Assembly (NCBI RefSeq): GCF_024168045.1 | Contig: NZ_CP100126.1 | Coordinates: 1,443,501-1,507,500, forward strand | Reading direction: 5' to 3' | DNA length: 64,000 nt | Origin: Dorea longicatena | Lineage (GTDB): Bacteria > Bacillota > Clostridia > Lachnospirales > Lachnospiraceae | Part shown: positions 27,714 through 36,522 of the stretch, piece after piece | How positions within the stretch are numbered: the first letter of the stretch is position 1 | Layout of the letters: each line of letters begins with the position of its first letter | The notes under the pieces: model-generated | What the model saw: only the letters and a program-made list of their open reading frames with translations | Told to the model about the DNA's origin: nothing | The model's database searches: none | Program-made: the position numbers and the translations under genes

Positions 27714-28486
27714 TTACATCAGGAAAAGGTGGAGTTGGAAAGACGACTACAACTGCAAATGTAGGAGCAGGTTTATCGAAGCTTGGCAAAAAGGTAGTGA
27801 TCATAGATACTGATCTAGGGCTCCGGAATCTGGATGTTGTGATGGGCATGGAAAATCTGGTCGTATATAATCTGGTCGATGTTGTGACCGGCGGATGCCG
27901 CCTGAAACAGGCATTGATCCGTGACAGCCGATATGAAAATCTATATCTGCTCCCGTCCGCCCAGACAAAAGACAAGTCGGCGGTATCACCGGAACAGATG
28001 AAAAAGCTCACTTCTGAATTAAAAGAAGAATTTGACTACATACTTTTGGATTGTCCGGCCGGTATTGAACAAGGCTTTCAAAATGCCATTGCCGGTGCTG
28101 ACCGTGCATTAGTTGTTACAACTCCGGAAGTATCATCCATTCGTGATGCTGACCGTATCATTGGACTTCTGGAACAGAATCAGATCCGTAAGATTGACCT
28201 GATCATCAACCGCATCCGGATGGACATGGTGAAGCGGGGAGATATGATGTCCGTTGATGATGTCACCGAAATCCTCTCGGTACCTTTAATTGGAATCCTT
28301 CCTGATGACGAACAGGTTGTTATCGGGACTAACCAGGGGGAACCGGTAATTGGTCTCGATTCAACGGCAGGAAAAGGATATTTAAATATTTGTAAGCGTA
28401 TTCTGGGATTGGAAGTTCCTTATATAAATCTTGATACCGGAAAGGGATTCTTCTCAAGGATCTCACATGCATTCAAGAAGAATTAG
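27695..28486 (+). CDS. minD: septum site-determining ATPase MinD
   Basis: The 263-residue ParA-type ATPase has the deviant Walker A KGGVGKTTTTANVG near the N-terminus, TDLGLRNLDVVMGMEN, and a C-terminal amphipathic helix (FFSRISHAFKK) for membrane binding. It recruits MinC and is stimulated by MinE, encoded 12 bases downstream. The ribosome binding site is AGGAGG. All three Min proteins being present points to the oscillating MinCDE system. Confidence 0.96.
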   Translation: MGEVIVITSGKGGVGKTTTTANVGAGLSKLGKKVVIIDTDLGLRNLDVVMGMENLVVYNLVDVVTGGCRLKQALIRDSRYENLYLLPSAQTKDKSAVSPEQMKKLTSELKEEFDYILLDCPAGIEQGFQNAIAGADRALVVTTPEVSSIRDADRIIGLLEQNQIRKIDLIINRIRMDMVKRGDMMSVDDVTEILSVPLIGILPDDEQVVIGTNQGEPVIGLDSTAGKGYLNICKRILGLEVPYINLDTGKGFFSRISHAFKKN

Positions 28487-28498
28487 GAGGCCCTGAAT

Positions 28499-28711
28499 AT
28501 GTTGAAAAGCTCTTCCGTATCCATTGCAAAGAACCGTCTCCGCGCATTGGTCGTATCGGATCGGGTACAATGTACGCCTTCCGTTTATGATCATATCTGC
28601 CGGGACTTATATCAAACCCTTTCCAAATACGTGGAACTTACAGAAGATGATTTTCAAGTAGAGATTAACCGTTCACAGATAGTGATAAGAATAGCAGGAG
28701 AAGAAACGTGA
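28499..28711 (+). CDS. minE: cell-division topological specificity factor MinE
   Basis: This 70-residue protein with SIAKNRLRALVVSDRVQC matches the anti-MinCD helix and membrane region of MinE, though it is shorter than the 88-residue E. coli protein. AGGAGG precedes it. It overlaps the rodA start by four bases (GTGA). MinE displaces MinC from MinD and sets the division site at midcell. Confidence 0.88.
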   Translation: MLKSSSVSIAKNRLRALVVSDRVQCTPSVYDHICRDLYQTLSKYVELTEDDFQVEINRSQIVIRIAGEET

Positions 28712-29832
28712 GATCACATAGATTTACAAAACCATATAACTGGAAAAATTACAAATTCGGAATTGTTGCACTTGTAGGTATTTTATCCATTTTCGGTATC
28801 TTAGTCGTAGGCAGTGCAAAAGAATCTCTTCAGAACAAACAGATTCTTGGTGTCGTGATAGGTCTTGCGGCTATGATCATCGTGTCACTGATTGACTATA
28901 TGTGGATCATAAATTTTTATTGGGTATTGTATATACTTTCTATCATTATGCTTACTGCAGTAAAATTATTTGGTGAGAATGTAAATGGTGCAACCCGCTG
29001 GATCAAGGTAGGCTTTATCCAATTCCAGCCTTCAGAACTTGCAAAAATATTACTGATCATATTTTTTGCAAAATTTTTGATGGAACACGAAGAAGATATC
29101 AATGATAAATTTACACTGTTGAAATATGCTGTCCTCGCAGGTATTCCGCTGGTATTGATCTTAATTGAGCCAAACCTGTCCACAACCATTTGTACCGCTC
29201 TTATGATCTGTCTTATGATCTATGTAGCCGGACTAAGTTATAAATTCATCGGTACCGTCCTTGTTATATTAATACCGGTCGCAGTCATCTTTTTAAGTAT
29301 CGTTGTTCAGCCTGACCAGAAGCTTTTAAAGGATTATCAGCAGAAGCGTATCCTTGCTTTTATCGAACCCGAAAAATATGAAAGTGATGAAGCTTACCAG
29401 CAGAAAAACTCTGTCATGGCAATTGGTTCCGGTCAGCTAACAGGAAAAGGGCTGGATAATAACACGACTACATCCGTAAAAAACGGTAATTTCATTCTTG
29501 AACCACAGACAGATTTCATTTTTGCGATCATTGGTGAAGAATTAGGTTTTGTCGGAGGTTGTATAATTATTGCGTTATTACTATTAATTGTGATACAATG
29601 TATTTTAGTTGGGATACGATCGCAAGACCTTGCAGGAAGAATCATATGCTGTGGTGTTGGGGGACTGATTGGCATACAAAGTTTTATTAACATTGGTGTT
29701 GCCACCAAGATATTACCTAATACTGGAGTACCATTACCTTTTGTAAGTTATGGACTGACATCTCTTGTAAGTTTATATATTGGAATTGGATTAGTCTTGA
29801 ACGTAGGATTACAACCGAAAAAATACCAGTAA
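28708..29832 (+). CDS. rodA: SEDS-family peptidoglycan glycosyltransferase RodA
   Basis: The 374-residue protein has about ten membrane segments and SEDS motifs: NGATRWIKVGFIQFQPSELAK and GVPLPFVSYGLTSLVSLYIGIGL. SEDS proteins polymerise lipid II and work with a class B PBP; the PBP2 gene in the same operon makes this RodA rather than FtsW. GTG start overlapping minE. A large loop (KDYQQKRILAFIEPEKYESDE) is the usual extracytoplasmic region. Confidence 0.92.
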   Translation: MRSHRFTKPYNWKNYKFGIVALVGILSIFGILVVGSAKESLQNKQILGVVIGLAAMIIVSLIDYMWIINFYWVLYILSIIMLTAVKLFGENVNGATRWIKVGFIQFQPSELAKILLIIFFAKFLMEHEEDINDKFTLLKYAVLAGIPLVLILIEPNLSTTICTALMICLMIYVAGLSYKFIGTVLVILIPVAVIFLSIVVQPDQKLLKDYQQKRILAFIEPEKYESDEAYQQKNSVMAIGSGQLTGKGLDNNTTTSVKNGNFILEPQTDFIFAIIGEELGFVGGCIIIALLLLIVIQCILVGIRSQDLAGRIICCGVGGLIGIQSFINIGVATKILPNTGVPLPFVSYGLTSLVSLYIGIGLVLNVGLQPKKYQ

Positions 29833-29844
29833 GGAGTGAATAAT

Positions 29845-30240
29845 ATGAATATAGGTCTGATAGCACATGATTCAAAAAAAGCACTGATGCAAAATTTCTG
29901 TATCGCATATAGAGGAATTTTAAGCAAACACAGTCTTTATGCTACAGGAACGACAGGAAGATTAATTGAAGAAGTTACAAACCTGAAAGTTCATAAATAT
30001 CTGGCCGGTCCCTTAGGCGGAAAGCAGCAGTTAGGAGCGCAGATTGCGCAGAATGATATTGATGCTCTGATCTTTTTGAGAGAGCCTTCCAATCCAAAAC
30101 CTCACGACCCGGATCTTAATGATGTGATCCGTATGTGCGACACTTATAATATTCCGCTGGCAACGAATCTTGCAACAGCAGAAATTATTATCTTAGCAAT
30201 TGACAGAGGAGATTTAGACTGGCGTGAAATGTATCGGTAA
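29845..30240 (+). CDS. mgsA: methylglyoxal synthase
   Basis: ATG 29845 has AAGGAG eight bases upstream; GTG 29836 lies within that site. The 131-residue enzyme has IGLIAHDSKK at the start, YATGTTGRLI and the catalytic GPLGGKQQLGAQIA followed by DALIFLREP. It turns dihydroxyacetone phosphate into methylglyoxal, a phosphate-releasing overflow path. It overlaps the next gene by 17 bases. Its place after rodA is common in Clostridia. Confidence 0.95.
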   Translation: MNIGLIAHDSKKALMQNFCIAYRGILSKHSLYATGTTGRLIEEVTNLKVHKYLAGPLGGKQQLGAQIAQNDIDALIFLREPSNPKPHDPDLNDVIRMCDTYNIPLATNLATAEIIILAIDRGDLDWREMYR

Positions 30241-31204
30241 ATACTCAAAATTAATAGCTGTGCTGTCATTGACGGCAATGGTGACAACCGGTTGTGGTTT
30301 TGGTTCAAAGAATGTAGTAGCAGATTATGAAATCGAAAATTATAACACAAATCTGTATACAGGTGATTTATTTGCTTCTGATCTGTTTGTTGCATCTGGT
30401 GATGTCAATCTGAAAGGGATTACCTCTGCCGAAACAGATACACTTCATTCAGCAGCCTTGTTTGATGTTGACGGAAAAAAAGTTGACTTTTCCTATCAGA
30501 TGTTTGATAAAATCTATCCGGCAAGTACAACCAAGCTTATGACTGCTTTGGTTGCTTTGGAAAACGCTGATCTGTCAGACGTTGTTACAGTGTCTCAGAA
30601 TGCCGATATGAACAGCTTTGCTGCAGACGAAGCGACTTGCGGAATACAGGCTGGCGATAAGATTACATTATCCGATTTATTATATGGTCTGTTACTTCAT
30701 TCCGGAAATGACAATGCAACAGCAATTGCAGAATATGTGGGCGGAAGTATGGATGGATTTGCCAAAATGATGAATAAAGAAGCGAAAAAGTTAATGGCAA
30801 CAGGCACACATTTTGTAAATTCTAATGGTCTTCATAATGATGACCATTATACAACTGCTTATGACCTTTATCTCATTTTTAATGAATGCATTAAAAATGA
30901 TGATTTTGTCAAAATCATCAAATCAAAATCACATACCGCAAAGGTTACCGGAAGTAGTGGTGCTGTAAGAAGTATTACCTGGGAACCTACTAATTTTTAT
31001 GCTACCGGTGAAGCAGAAAAACCAGATAATGTAACTGTCATCGGCGGAAAAACAGGAACAACCAAGCTGGCCGGGAATTGTCTCGTTCTTCTTACAGAAG
31101 ATGAGAACAATCATCCATATATCTCTATTGTAATGAATGCTGATACAAAGCCATTGCTTTATAAAGATATGACAGCAATTGTGGAAGCAATTCCTGAAAA
31201 ATAA
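30224..31204 (+). CDS. D-alanyl-D-alanine carboxypeptidase, lipoprotein
   Basis: The GTG start at 30224 has AGAGGAG upstream and is the only one that keeps the signal sequence. Residues 1-24 form a lipoprotein signal ending in a VTTGC lipobox, so the enzyme is tethered outside the membrane. The S11 peptidase motifs are present: STTK (active serine), SGN and KTGTT. It trims the terminal D-alanine from peptidoglycan stems. A lipid anchor replaces the C-terminal membrane helix usual in DacA/DacF; the product has 326 residues. Confidence 0.9.
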   Translation: MKCIGKYSKLIAVLSLTAMVTTGCGFGSKNVVADYEIENYNTNLYTGDLFASDLFVASGDVNLKGITSAETDTLHSAALFDVDGKKVDFSYQMFDKIYPASTTKLMTALVALENADLSDVVTVSQNADMNSFAADEATCGIQAGDKITLSDLLYGLLLHSGNDNATAIAEYVGGSMDGFAKMMNKEAKKLMATGTHFVNSNGLHNDDHYTTAYDLYLIFNECIKNDDFVKIIKSKSHTAKVTGSSGAVRSITWEPTNFYATGEAEKPDNVTVIGGKTGTTKLAGNCLVLLTEDENNHPYISIVMNADTKPLLYKDMTAIVEAIPEK

Positions 31205-31217
31205 TATGTAAAAATAT

Positions 31218-31250
31218 AGAAGGGGCATCCATAATACGGATACCCCTTTT
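31218..31250 (+). terminator. bidirectional terminator between convergent genes
   Basis: AAGGGGCATCC and GGATACCCCTT form a stem with one mismatch and a seven-base loop, followed by T6 on the plus strand. It closes the mreB-to-carboxypeptidase operon and faces the convergent DUF378 gene at 31251. Confidence 0.75.
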
Positions 31251-31451
31251 TTAGGATGAACTTCCGATTCTTCCATAAAGGCTGATGAGATAAAGTCCAC
31301 ATAGACCGATAATGGTATAAATAATTCTGGAAATCCATGTGAGATTTCCAAAGATTACGGCTACGATGTCCAGTTTAAATATACCAACCAGAAGCCAGTT
31401 AAGTGCACCGATGATTACAAGCGTCAATGCAGTGTTATCAAACCATTTCAT
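31251..31451 (-). CDS. DUF378 small membrane protein
   Basis: This 66-residue protein has two membrane helices (ALTLVIIGALNWLLVGIF and RIIYTIIGLCGLYLISLYG). The GALNWLLVG motif with tryptophan is diagnostic of DUF378 (YuzA-like). No function is known. It is a lone minus-strand gene inside a plus-strand region. The ribosome binding site AAAGGAGG is strong. Confidence 0.88.
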   Translation of the reverse strand: MKWFDNTALTLVIIGALNWLLVGIFKLDIVAVIFGNLTWISRIIYTIIGLCGLYLISLYGRIGSSS

Positions 31452-31531
31452 CTGAGTAATCCTCCTTTTATCGAATGATAATAGTATTGCCGGGAAAAGT
31501 GGAATTATACATTGCGGAAAGGATTTTTATC

Positions 31532-32482
31532 ATGGATAAAAGTGAAAAATATTATCCATATTCACAATATCTCAAAGAAAGATATGGAGAAAAAGTATAT
31601 AAACTTCCGGTAAACCTCCCGGTCAGCTGTCCAAATAGAATTAACGGAAACGGCTGTTCGTTCTGTGCAGAAAAGGGAACCGGATTTGAAGCAATGGACT
31701 CTGCCGTATCTGTCACAGAACAGCTTCTTAGAACTCGCGACTACATTGAGAATCGTTATCATGCGCATAAGTTTATTGCGTATTTTCAAAACTTTACGAA
31801 TACATTTTTACCGCTTGAAATATTCCGTTCATATATCGAGGAAGCATCCCGCGTTCCTGATATTGTTGAAATTGCCGTCTCTACACGTCCGGATTGTATA
31901 CGGGATGACTACCTGGATGTATTACATACAGTCCGGGAAAAAACCGGAATCCAGATTACGATCGAACTCGGACTTCAAACAGTGAATTATCATACCTTAA
32001 AACAAATATCAAGAGGTCATTCTCTTGCGGAATTTATCGATGCGGTCCTGCATATCAACAAATATTCTTTCGATATCTGTACCCATGTAATCCTGAATCT
32101 TCCGGGAGATGATCTGGATGACAGCATTGAAACGGCAAAAATATTATCTGCACTTCCGGTACAGATCGTAAAGGCACATTCTCTTTATATTGCTAAGAAT
32201 ACAAAGTTGTGCGAAGCGTATGAAAATGGTACAATATCTCTATGTAAAAAAGAAGAGTACCTGAACCGCCTCATCCTGTTTCTGGAATATCTGAGACCGG
32301 ATATTGCAATTGAGCGCCTGTTCAGCCGTATTCCGGAAAAGGATGCTGTATTCTGTAACTGGGACACCAGCTGGTGGAAGTTAAGAGATGAACTATTTGA
32401 AATCATGACAGAAAGGCAAAGTTATCAGGGAAAGGCATTTCACTATTTAAATGGATCAGCGTTACGTATGTTAAAGCAATAA
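31532..32482 (+). CDS. TIGR01212 family radical SAM protein (YhcC-like)
   Basis: ATG 31532 has GGAAAGGA upstream and removes 19 unlikely residues of the longer frame. The 316-residue product has the family's cluster motif CPNRINGNGCSFCAEKG, in which the spacing of the first cysteine differs from canonical CxxxCxxC, and FQNFTNTF, ISTRPDCI-like and ELGLQTVN segments. TIGR01212/YhcC proteins are conserved but their substrate is unknown. It is followed by a gene 18 bases downstream. Confidence 0.88.
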   Translation: MDKSEKYYPYSQYLKERYGEKVYKLPVNLPVSCPNRINGNGCSFCAEKGTGFEAMDSAVSVTEQLLRTRDYIENRYHAHKFIAYFQNFTNTFLPLEIFRSYIEEASRVPDIVEIAVSTRPDCIRDDYLDVLHTVREKTGIQITIELGLQTVNYHTLKQISRGHSLAEFIDAVLHINKYSFDICTHVILNLPGDDLDDSIETAKILSALPVQIVKAHSLYIAKNTKLCEAYENGTISLCKKEEYLNRLILFLEYLRPDIAIERLFSRIPEKDAVFCNWDTSWWKLRDELFEIMTERQSYQGKAFHYLNGSALRMLKQ

Positions 32483-32500
32483 AGATAGGAGGCCGGAAAT

Positions 32501-33877
32501 TTGGCTGGAAACACGCAATCATCAAATATAAAAGTATATCAGAAGAAAAAACATTTAAATATTGGGATCATCATTTTTGGTGTTATATTTATTTATCTTG
32601 TTGTAACTGTATTAATGTATCTGACAGAAAAACATATTTCTGTTTATGAGGTTCGGGAAGGATCCATTCTCAAAGACAATTCCTATACCGGTCTTGCCAT
32701 CCGTAATGAAACAGTAATCCGCTCCGAAGACAATGGATACGTTAATTACTTTGTTTCAGCCGGTAGTAAAGTCGGTGCTAAAACACAGATTTATTCTCTT
32801 TCTGACCACAAGTTACAGTTTGAATCAAAATCAGGAAAAAGTCAGAAATTAACCTCCGTTGAGCAGAACAATATACGTCAGAAGACCCAGACTTTCTGCG
32901 AAAATTATTCTGATGAAAGTTTCGGAGATGTATATACATTAAAAAGTAATATCTCAAATGTGCTGGATGGAAAATCAAATCAGAACCGTCAGACTCAGCT
33001 TGCTGCTCTGACCGATGCAGATACCGACGGACTTCATGTGTTTTCTGCGGATTCTGACGGTATCATATGTTATTATGTGGACGGATTCGAAAAAACTACT
33101 GCGGATGATGTAACCCCGGATATGTTAAGCAAAGAAGGCTATCGTAAAAAAGAGCAGAAGAACAATACCCGGATTAAATCCGGCACCCCGGTATACAAAT
33201 TAATCAAAGATGATGACTGGACTTTGGTTATTCCTTTAACCAAAGAGTGTGCAAAAGAGTTGAAAGATTCTTCTAGTGTCCATGTACGTTTTCCGAAAGA
33301 TAATGAAACTATGACCGCTGCATTTTCCATGAAAAAAGTAAAAGGGTCTTATCTCGGATATCTTGCATTTGATTCTTCGATGGTACGCTATGCCCAGGAT
33401 CGTTTTGTTGACGTAGAACTGATACTCGAAGATCAGTCCGGACTTAAAATACCGAAATCAGCGATTACAAAGAAGGACTTCTATGTAATTCCGGAAGATT
33501 ATCTTACCCAGGGCGGAAATAGTAACAGTACCGGTGTATTGATCGATACCGGGAAAGAGAATGCAGAATTTCAGGCTGTTGATATCTATTACCGCGATAC
33601 ACAGACCGGTTCTGTCTATGTTGATCCGGATGATTTTGAAAAAAATACAACCTTAAAAAAAGCAGGCTCTTCAGATACTTATCAATTATCAGAAACAAAG
33701 CAATTAAAGGGAGTTTATAATATCAACCGGGGGTATGCGGTATTCCGTCAGGTACAGATTTTATGCGAAAGCGATGATTACTATATTGTACAAAGTGGAA
33801 ATGATTATGGTCTGTCCAATTACGACCACATTGCACTGACAGGAAAAGACGTACATGAGGGTGATGTCATTTCTTAA
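32501..33877 (+). CDS. HlyD-like membrane protein upstream of yggS-sepF
   Basis: The TTG start has AGGAGG eight bases upstream. The 458-residue protein has one N-terminal membrane segment (IGIIIFGVIFIYLVVTVLMYL) and an extracytoplasmic part that opens with a lipoyl/barrel-sandwich-like region (GSILKDNSYTGLAIRNETVIRSEDNGYVNYFVSAGSKVG), as in HlyD adaptors. No transporter gene is near. In Clostridia such proteins sit just before yggS and sepF, suggesting a link to the division cluster; that is inference. Confidence 0.72.
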   Translation: MAGNTQSSNIKVYQKKKHLNIGIIIFGVIFIYLVVTVLMYLTEKHISVYEVREGSILKDNSYTGLAIRNETVIRSEDNGYVNYFVSAGSKVGAKTQIYSLSDHKLQFESKSGKSQKLTSVEQNNIRQKTQTFCENYSDESFGDVYTLKSNISNVLDGKSNQNRQTQLAALTDADTDGLHVFSADSDGIICYYVDGFEKTTADDVTPDMLSKEGYRKKEQKNNTRIKSGTPVYKLIKDDDWTLVIPLTKECAKELKDSSSVHVRFPKDNETMTAAFSMKKVKGSYLGYLAFDSSMVRYAQDRFVDVELILEDQSGLKIPKSAITKKDFYVIPEDYLTQGGNSNSTGVLIDTGKENAEFQAVDIYYRDTQTGSVYVDPDDFEKNTTLKKAGSSDTYQLSETKQLKGVYNINRGYAVFRQVQILCESDDYYIVQSGNDYGLSNYDHIALTGKDVHEGDVIS

Positions 33878-33907
33878 TTTGATATAAGAGAAAAGGAGCT
33901 AGAAATT

Positions 33908-34606
33908 ATGTTAAAAGAAAATCTTGCAAAAGTAGAAGAAAATATCCAGGCTGCATGCGACCGCGCCGGCCGTAAGAGAGAAGAGGTTACGTTGATCGCA
34001 GTAAGCAAAACAAAACCTGTAGAGATGCTGCAGGAAGCATATGATCTGGGTGTTCGTGTCAATGGAGAGAACAAAGCACAGGAACTCGCTTCCAAATATG
34101 AAGTTCTGCCAAAAGATATCCACTGGCATATGATCGGTCATATGCAGCGTAATAAGGTCAAATATATTATTGATAAAGTAGATCTTATTCATTCTGTGGA
34201 TTCTGTCCGATTGGCTGAAACAATTGATAAAGAAGCAGAAAAACATAACGTTACAGCCAATATACTGATCGAAGTGAATGTTGCGAAAGAAGAAAGTAAG
34301 TTCGGACTTATGCCGGAAGAAGTTCCTGCATTCGTAGAGCAGATATCAAAATTTTCACATATCCGTGTAAAAGGTCTTATGACAATTGCTCCATTTGTAG
34401 AAAATCCTGAGGATAATCGCCCTGTTTTTGCTCATTTACGCAAATTATCTGTTGACATCGCAAAGAAAAACATTGATAATATTACTATGAGTATTCTTTC
34501 TATGGGTATGACAAATGACTATCCGGTAGCCATAGAAGAAGGAGCTACCATGGTCCGTGTTGGTACCGGAATCTTCGGAGCACGAGACTATACTCATCAA
34601 GTATAA
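33908..34606 (+). CDS. yggS: PLP homeostasis protein YggS/PLPBP
   Basis: The 232-residue protein is a fold-type III PLP-binding TIM barrel. The cofactor lysine is in LIAVSKTKPVEMLQEA, with HWHMIGHMQRNKVKYI and SMGMTNDYPVAIEEGATMVRVGTGIFG closing the phosphate site. It has no known catalytic activity and buffers pyridoxal phosphate. It is a fixed neighbour of sepF in Firmicutes (ylmE in Bacillus). The binding site AAAAGGAG is well placed. Confidence 0.95.
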   Translation: MLKENLAKVEENIQAACDRAGRKREEVTLIAVSKTKPVEMLQEAYDLGVRVNGENKAQELASKYEVLPKDIHWHMIGHMQRNKVKYIIDKVDLIHSVDSVRLAETIDKEAEKHNVTANILIEVNVAKEESKFGLMPEEVPAFVEQISKFSHIRVKGLMTIAPFVENPEDNRPVFAHLRKLSVDIAKKNIDNITMSILSMGMTNDYPVAIEEGATMVRVGTGIFGARDYTHQV

Positions 34607-34631
34607 ACGGAAGATAGGAGATTTATTAAAA

Positions 34632-35192
34632 ATGGGAGTATTAGATAAGTTCTTAAGTATCATGAAGTTAGACGACGGAGACGATGAATACGATGATGAT
34701 GAATTCTTCGACGATGACGAATATGATGATGATTATGAAGAAAAGCCCAAGAGAAGCCTCTTTCATAAAAGCACAAAAGACAATGATAAAGATTTTGATG
34801 AGAATGACGAGGAGGAATATACAGCACCTGTAAAGCAGAAATCTTCATTCTCTAATAATAAAGTAACACCTATGCGTCAGCCTGCAAGAAGAAGCAGTGT
34901 AAATATGGAAGTATGTGTAATTAAGCCAACTTCTGTTGAAGATTCCAGAGAGATCACAGAGACTCTGTTAAGCGGACGCACAGTGATCCTTAATCTGGAG
35001 GGACTGGATCTTGAGATTGCACAGCGTATTATTGATTTTACTTCAGGTGCTACATTTGCAATCAGTGGTAACCTGCAGAAGATTTCGAATTACATATTCC
35101 TGGTAACACCTACAAATGTAGATATTTCGGGAGATCTTCAGGATCTGTTGAACACTTCTTTGGATTCTTCATCTATGAGGACAAGATTTTAA
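34632..35192 (+). CDS. sepF: cell-division protein SepF
   Basis: ATG 34632 follows GATAGGAG; longer in-frame starts run back into yggS. The 186-residue product has a short N-terminal membrane-binding helix (GVLDKFLSIMKL), a very acidic linker of about residues 16-75 rich in Asp/Glu, and the SepF domain (CVIKPTSVEDSREITETLL then LNLEGLDLEIAQRIIDF). SepF bundles and tethers FtsZ filaments. The acidic linker is longer than in Bacillus. Confidence 0.93.
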   Translation: MGVLDKFLSIMKLDDGDDEYDDDEFFDDDEYDDDYEEKPKRSLFHKSTKDNDKDFDENDEEEYTAPVKQKSSFSNNKVTPMRQPARRSSVNMEVCVIKPTSVEDSREITETLLSGRTVILNLEGLDLEIAQRIIDFTSGATFAISGNLQKISNYIFLVTPTNVDISGDLQDLLNTSLDSSSMRTRF

Positions 35193-35194
35193 TT

Positions 35195-35950
35195 ATGAAC
35201 AAAGAAGAAAGTATGTTACAGAAACGTCTGGTTGAACTTTCCAGACTTGCATATAACAGAGGAATTGTTGTATTTTCTGACTTTCTTAATTTGAATGAAT
35301 TGAATATTCTTCATACGACACCGAAAGACATGTTCTTATCCCAGTATAAGACGTATGGTGGATATGACTTATCAGAGCGTCAGATGGCTGTATTTCTACC
35401 TGATGCTCTTTATTATGAGTATGAATATCCGATTCAGACAATAGAAGTCAGCCCGCTGAATAAGAAGTTTTCCGAAGATCTTACTCACCGCGATTATCTT
35501 GGTGCACTGATGAATCTTGGTATTGAACGTTGTAAGATCGGAGATATTATTGCAGAAGATCATAAAGCGCTGATATTTGTCAAAGAAGAAATGGCAGAAT
35601 ATGTCACCGATAATCTGACTCAGATCAGACATACTCATGTAAAAGCAACGATCGGTACCGGTGTTCAGGTTGATTATGAACCGAGATACGAAGAATTAAA
35701 AGGAACCGTATCATCCATCCGTCTCGATAGTGTTCTCGCTTTGGCATATCCTCTTTCCAGAAGTAAGATCACGTCTCAGATTGAAGCCGGAAAAGTGTTT
35801 GTGAATGGAAAACTGATTACCAGTAACGGATACCGGTTAAAAGAGAATGATATAATTTCCGTTCGTAAAATGGGTCGTATTGCCTATAATGGGATCCTGT
35901 CTGAGACAAAAAAAGGACGTTATATGATTTCTGTACGCAAATATATATAG
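35195..35950 (+). CDS. ylmH: YlmH family S4-domain RNA-binding protein
   Basis: The 251-residue protein ends in an S4 RNA-binding domain (RLDSVLALAYPLSRSKITSQIEAGKVFVNGKLI). The N-terminal 180 residues match YlmH. YlmH has recently been implicated in rescuing stalled 50S-peptidyl-tRNA complexes in Bacillus. It is adjacent to sepF as usual, but ylmG and divIVA, often in the same cluster, are absent here. Confidence 0.9.
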   Translation: MNKEESMLQKRLVELSRLAYNRGIVVFSDFLNLNELNILHTTPKDMFLSQYKTYGGYDLSERQMAVFLPDALYYEYEYPIQTIEVSPLNKKFSEDLTHRDYLGALMNLGIERCKIGDIIAEDHKALIFVKEEMAEYVTDNLTQIRHTHVKATIGTGVQVDYEPRYEELKGTVSSIRLDSVLALAYPLSRSKITSQIEAGKVFVNGKLITSNGYRLKENDIISVRKMGRIAYNGILSETKKGRYMISVRKYI

Positions 35951-35956
35951 TTTTTG

Positions 35957-35991
35957 TACTATGAATTCAAAAAAGTTATAGATTCATAGTA
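35957..35991. repeat. 10-bp perfect inverted repeat between ylmH and lspA
   Basis: TACTATGAAT (35957-35966) and ATTCATAGTA (35982-35991) are perfectly complementary across a 15-base loop. No T run follows, so it does not look like an intrinsic terminator; it lies 18 bases before the lspA start codon and just before its AAGGAG binding site. Confidence 0.65.
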
Positions 35992-36009
35992 TGATCGGCA
36001 AGGAGTATC

Positions 36010-36522
36010 ATGAATACAAATACAAAACGTATCACACATTATATCACAGCACTGATCAGTGTTGTTGTACTGGTATGCATAGACCAGTTTACAAAATATC
36101 TTGTTGTCGGACACTTAAAAGACCGACCGGCTTATGTACTGATCAGAAATATATTTCAATTAGAATATCTTGAAAACAGAGGAGCTGCATTCGGTATACT
36201 GCAAAACCAGAGAGTTTTCTTTTACATCAGTGTACTCCTGATTACCGCAGCTGTGATTTGGTTCTACAGCAAAGTACCTATGGGGAAAAAATATCTGCCA
36301 CTTCGTATCTGTGCGGTATTGATCGTTGGCGGGGCTTTCGGTAACTGTATTGACCGTATCCGCCTGAATTATGTAGTCGATTTCTTTTATTTCAAACTGA
36401 TCGACTTTCCGATTTTTAATGTTGCAGATATCTATGTTACCGTTGCAGCATTCCTGTTAGTTATATTAATACTCGTTTACTATAAGGAGGAAGACCTTGA
36501 AAGAATTTTCCATCGATCTTAA
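36010..36522 (+). CDS. lspA: lipoprotein signal peptidase
   Basis: The 170-residue protein has four membrane segments and all conserved aspartyl-protease regions: CIDQFTKY, ENRGAAFGI, GGAFGNCIDRI and FNVADIYVT, with the two catalytic aspartates in the last two. It cleaves prolipoproteins after lipid attachment, for instance the lipoproteins encoded at 30224 and 54572. It overlaps the rluD start by 26 bases. Confidence 0.97.
   Translation: MNTNTKRITHYITALISVVVLVCIDQFTKYLVVGHLKDRPAYVLIRNIFQLEYLENRGAAFGILQNQRVFFYISVLLITAAVIWFYSKVPMGKKYLPLRICAVLIVGGAFGNCIDRIRLNYVVDFFYFKLIDFPIFNVADIYVTVAAFLLVILILVYYKEEDLERIFHRS

Noticed and set aside
34557..34631. N-terminal extension of SepF by 25 residues
   Set aside because: It overlaps yggS coding sequence and has no ribosome binding site, while ATG 34632 has GATAGGAG and gives the normal SepF start.
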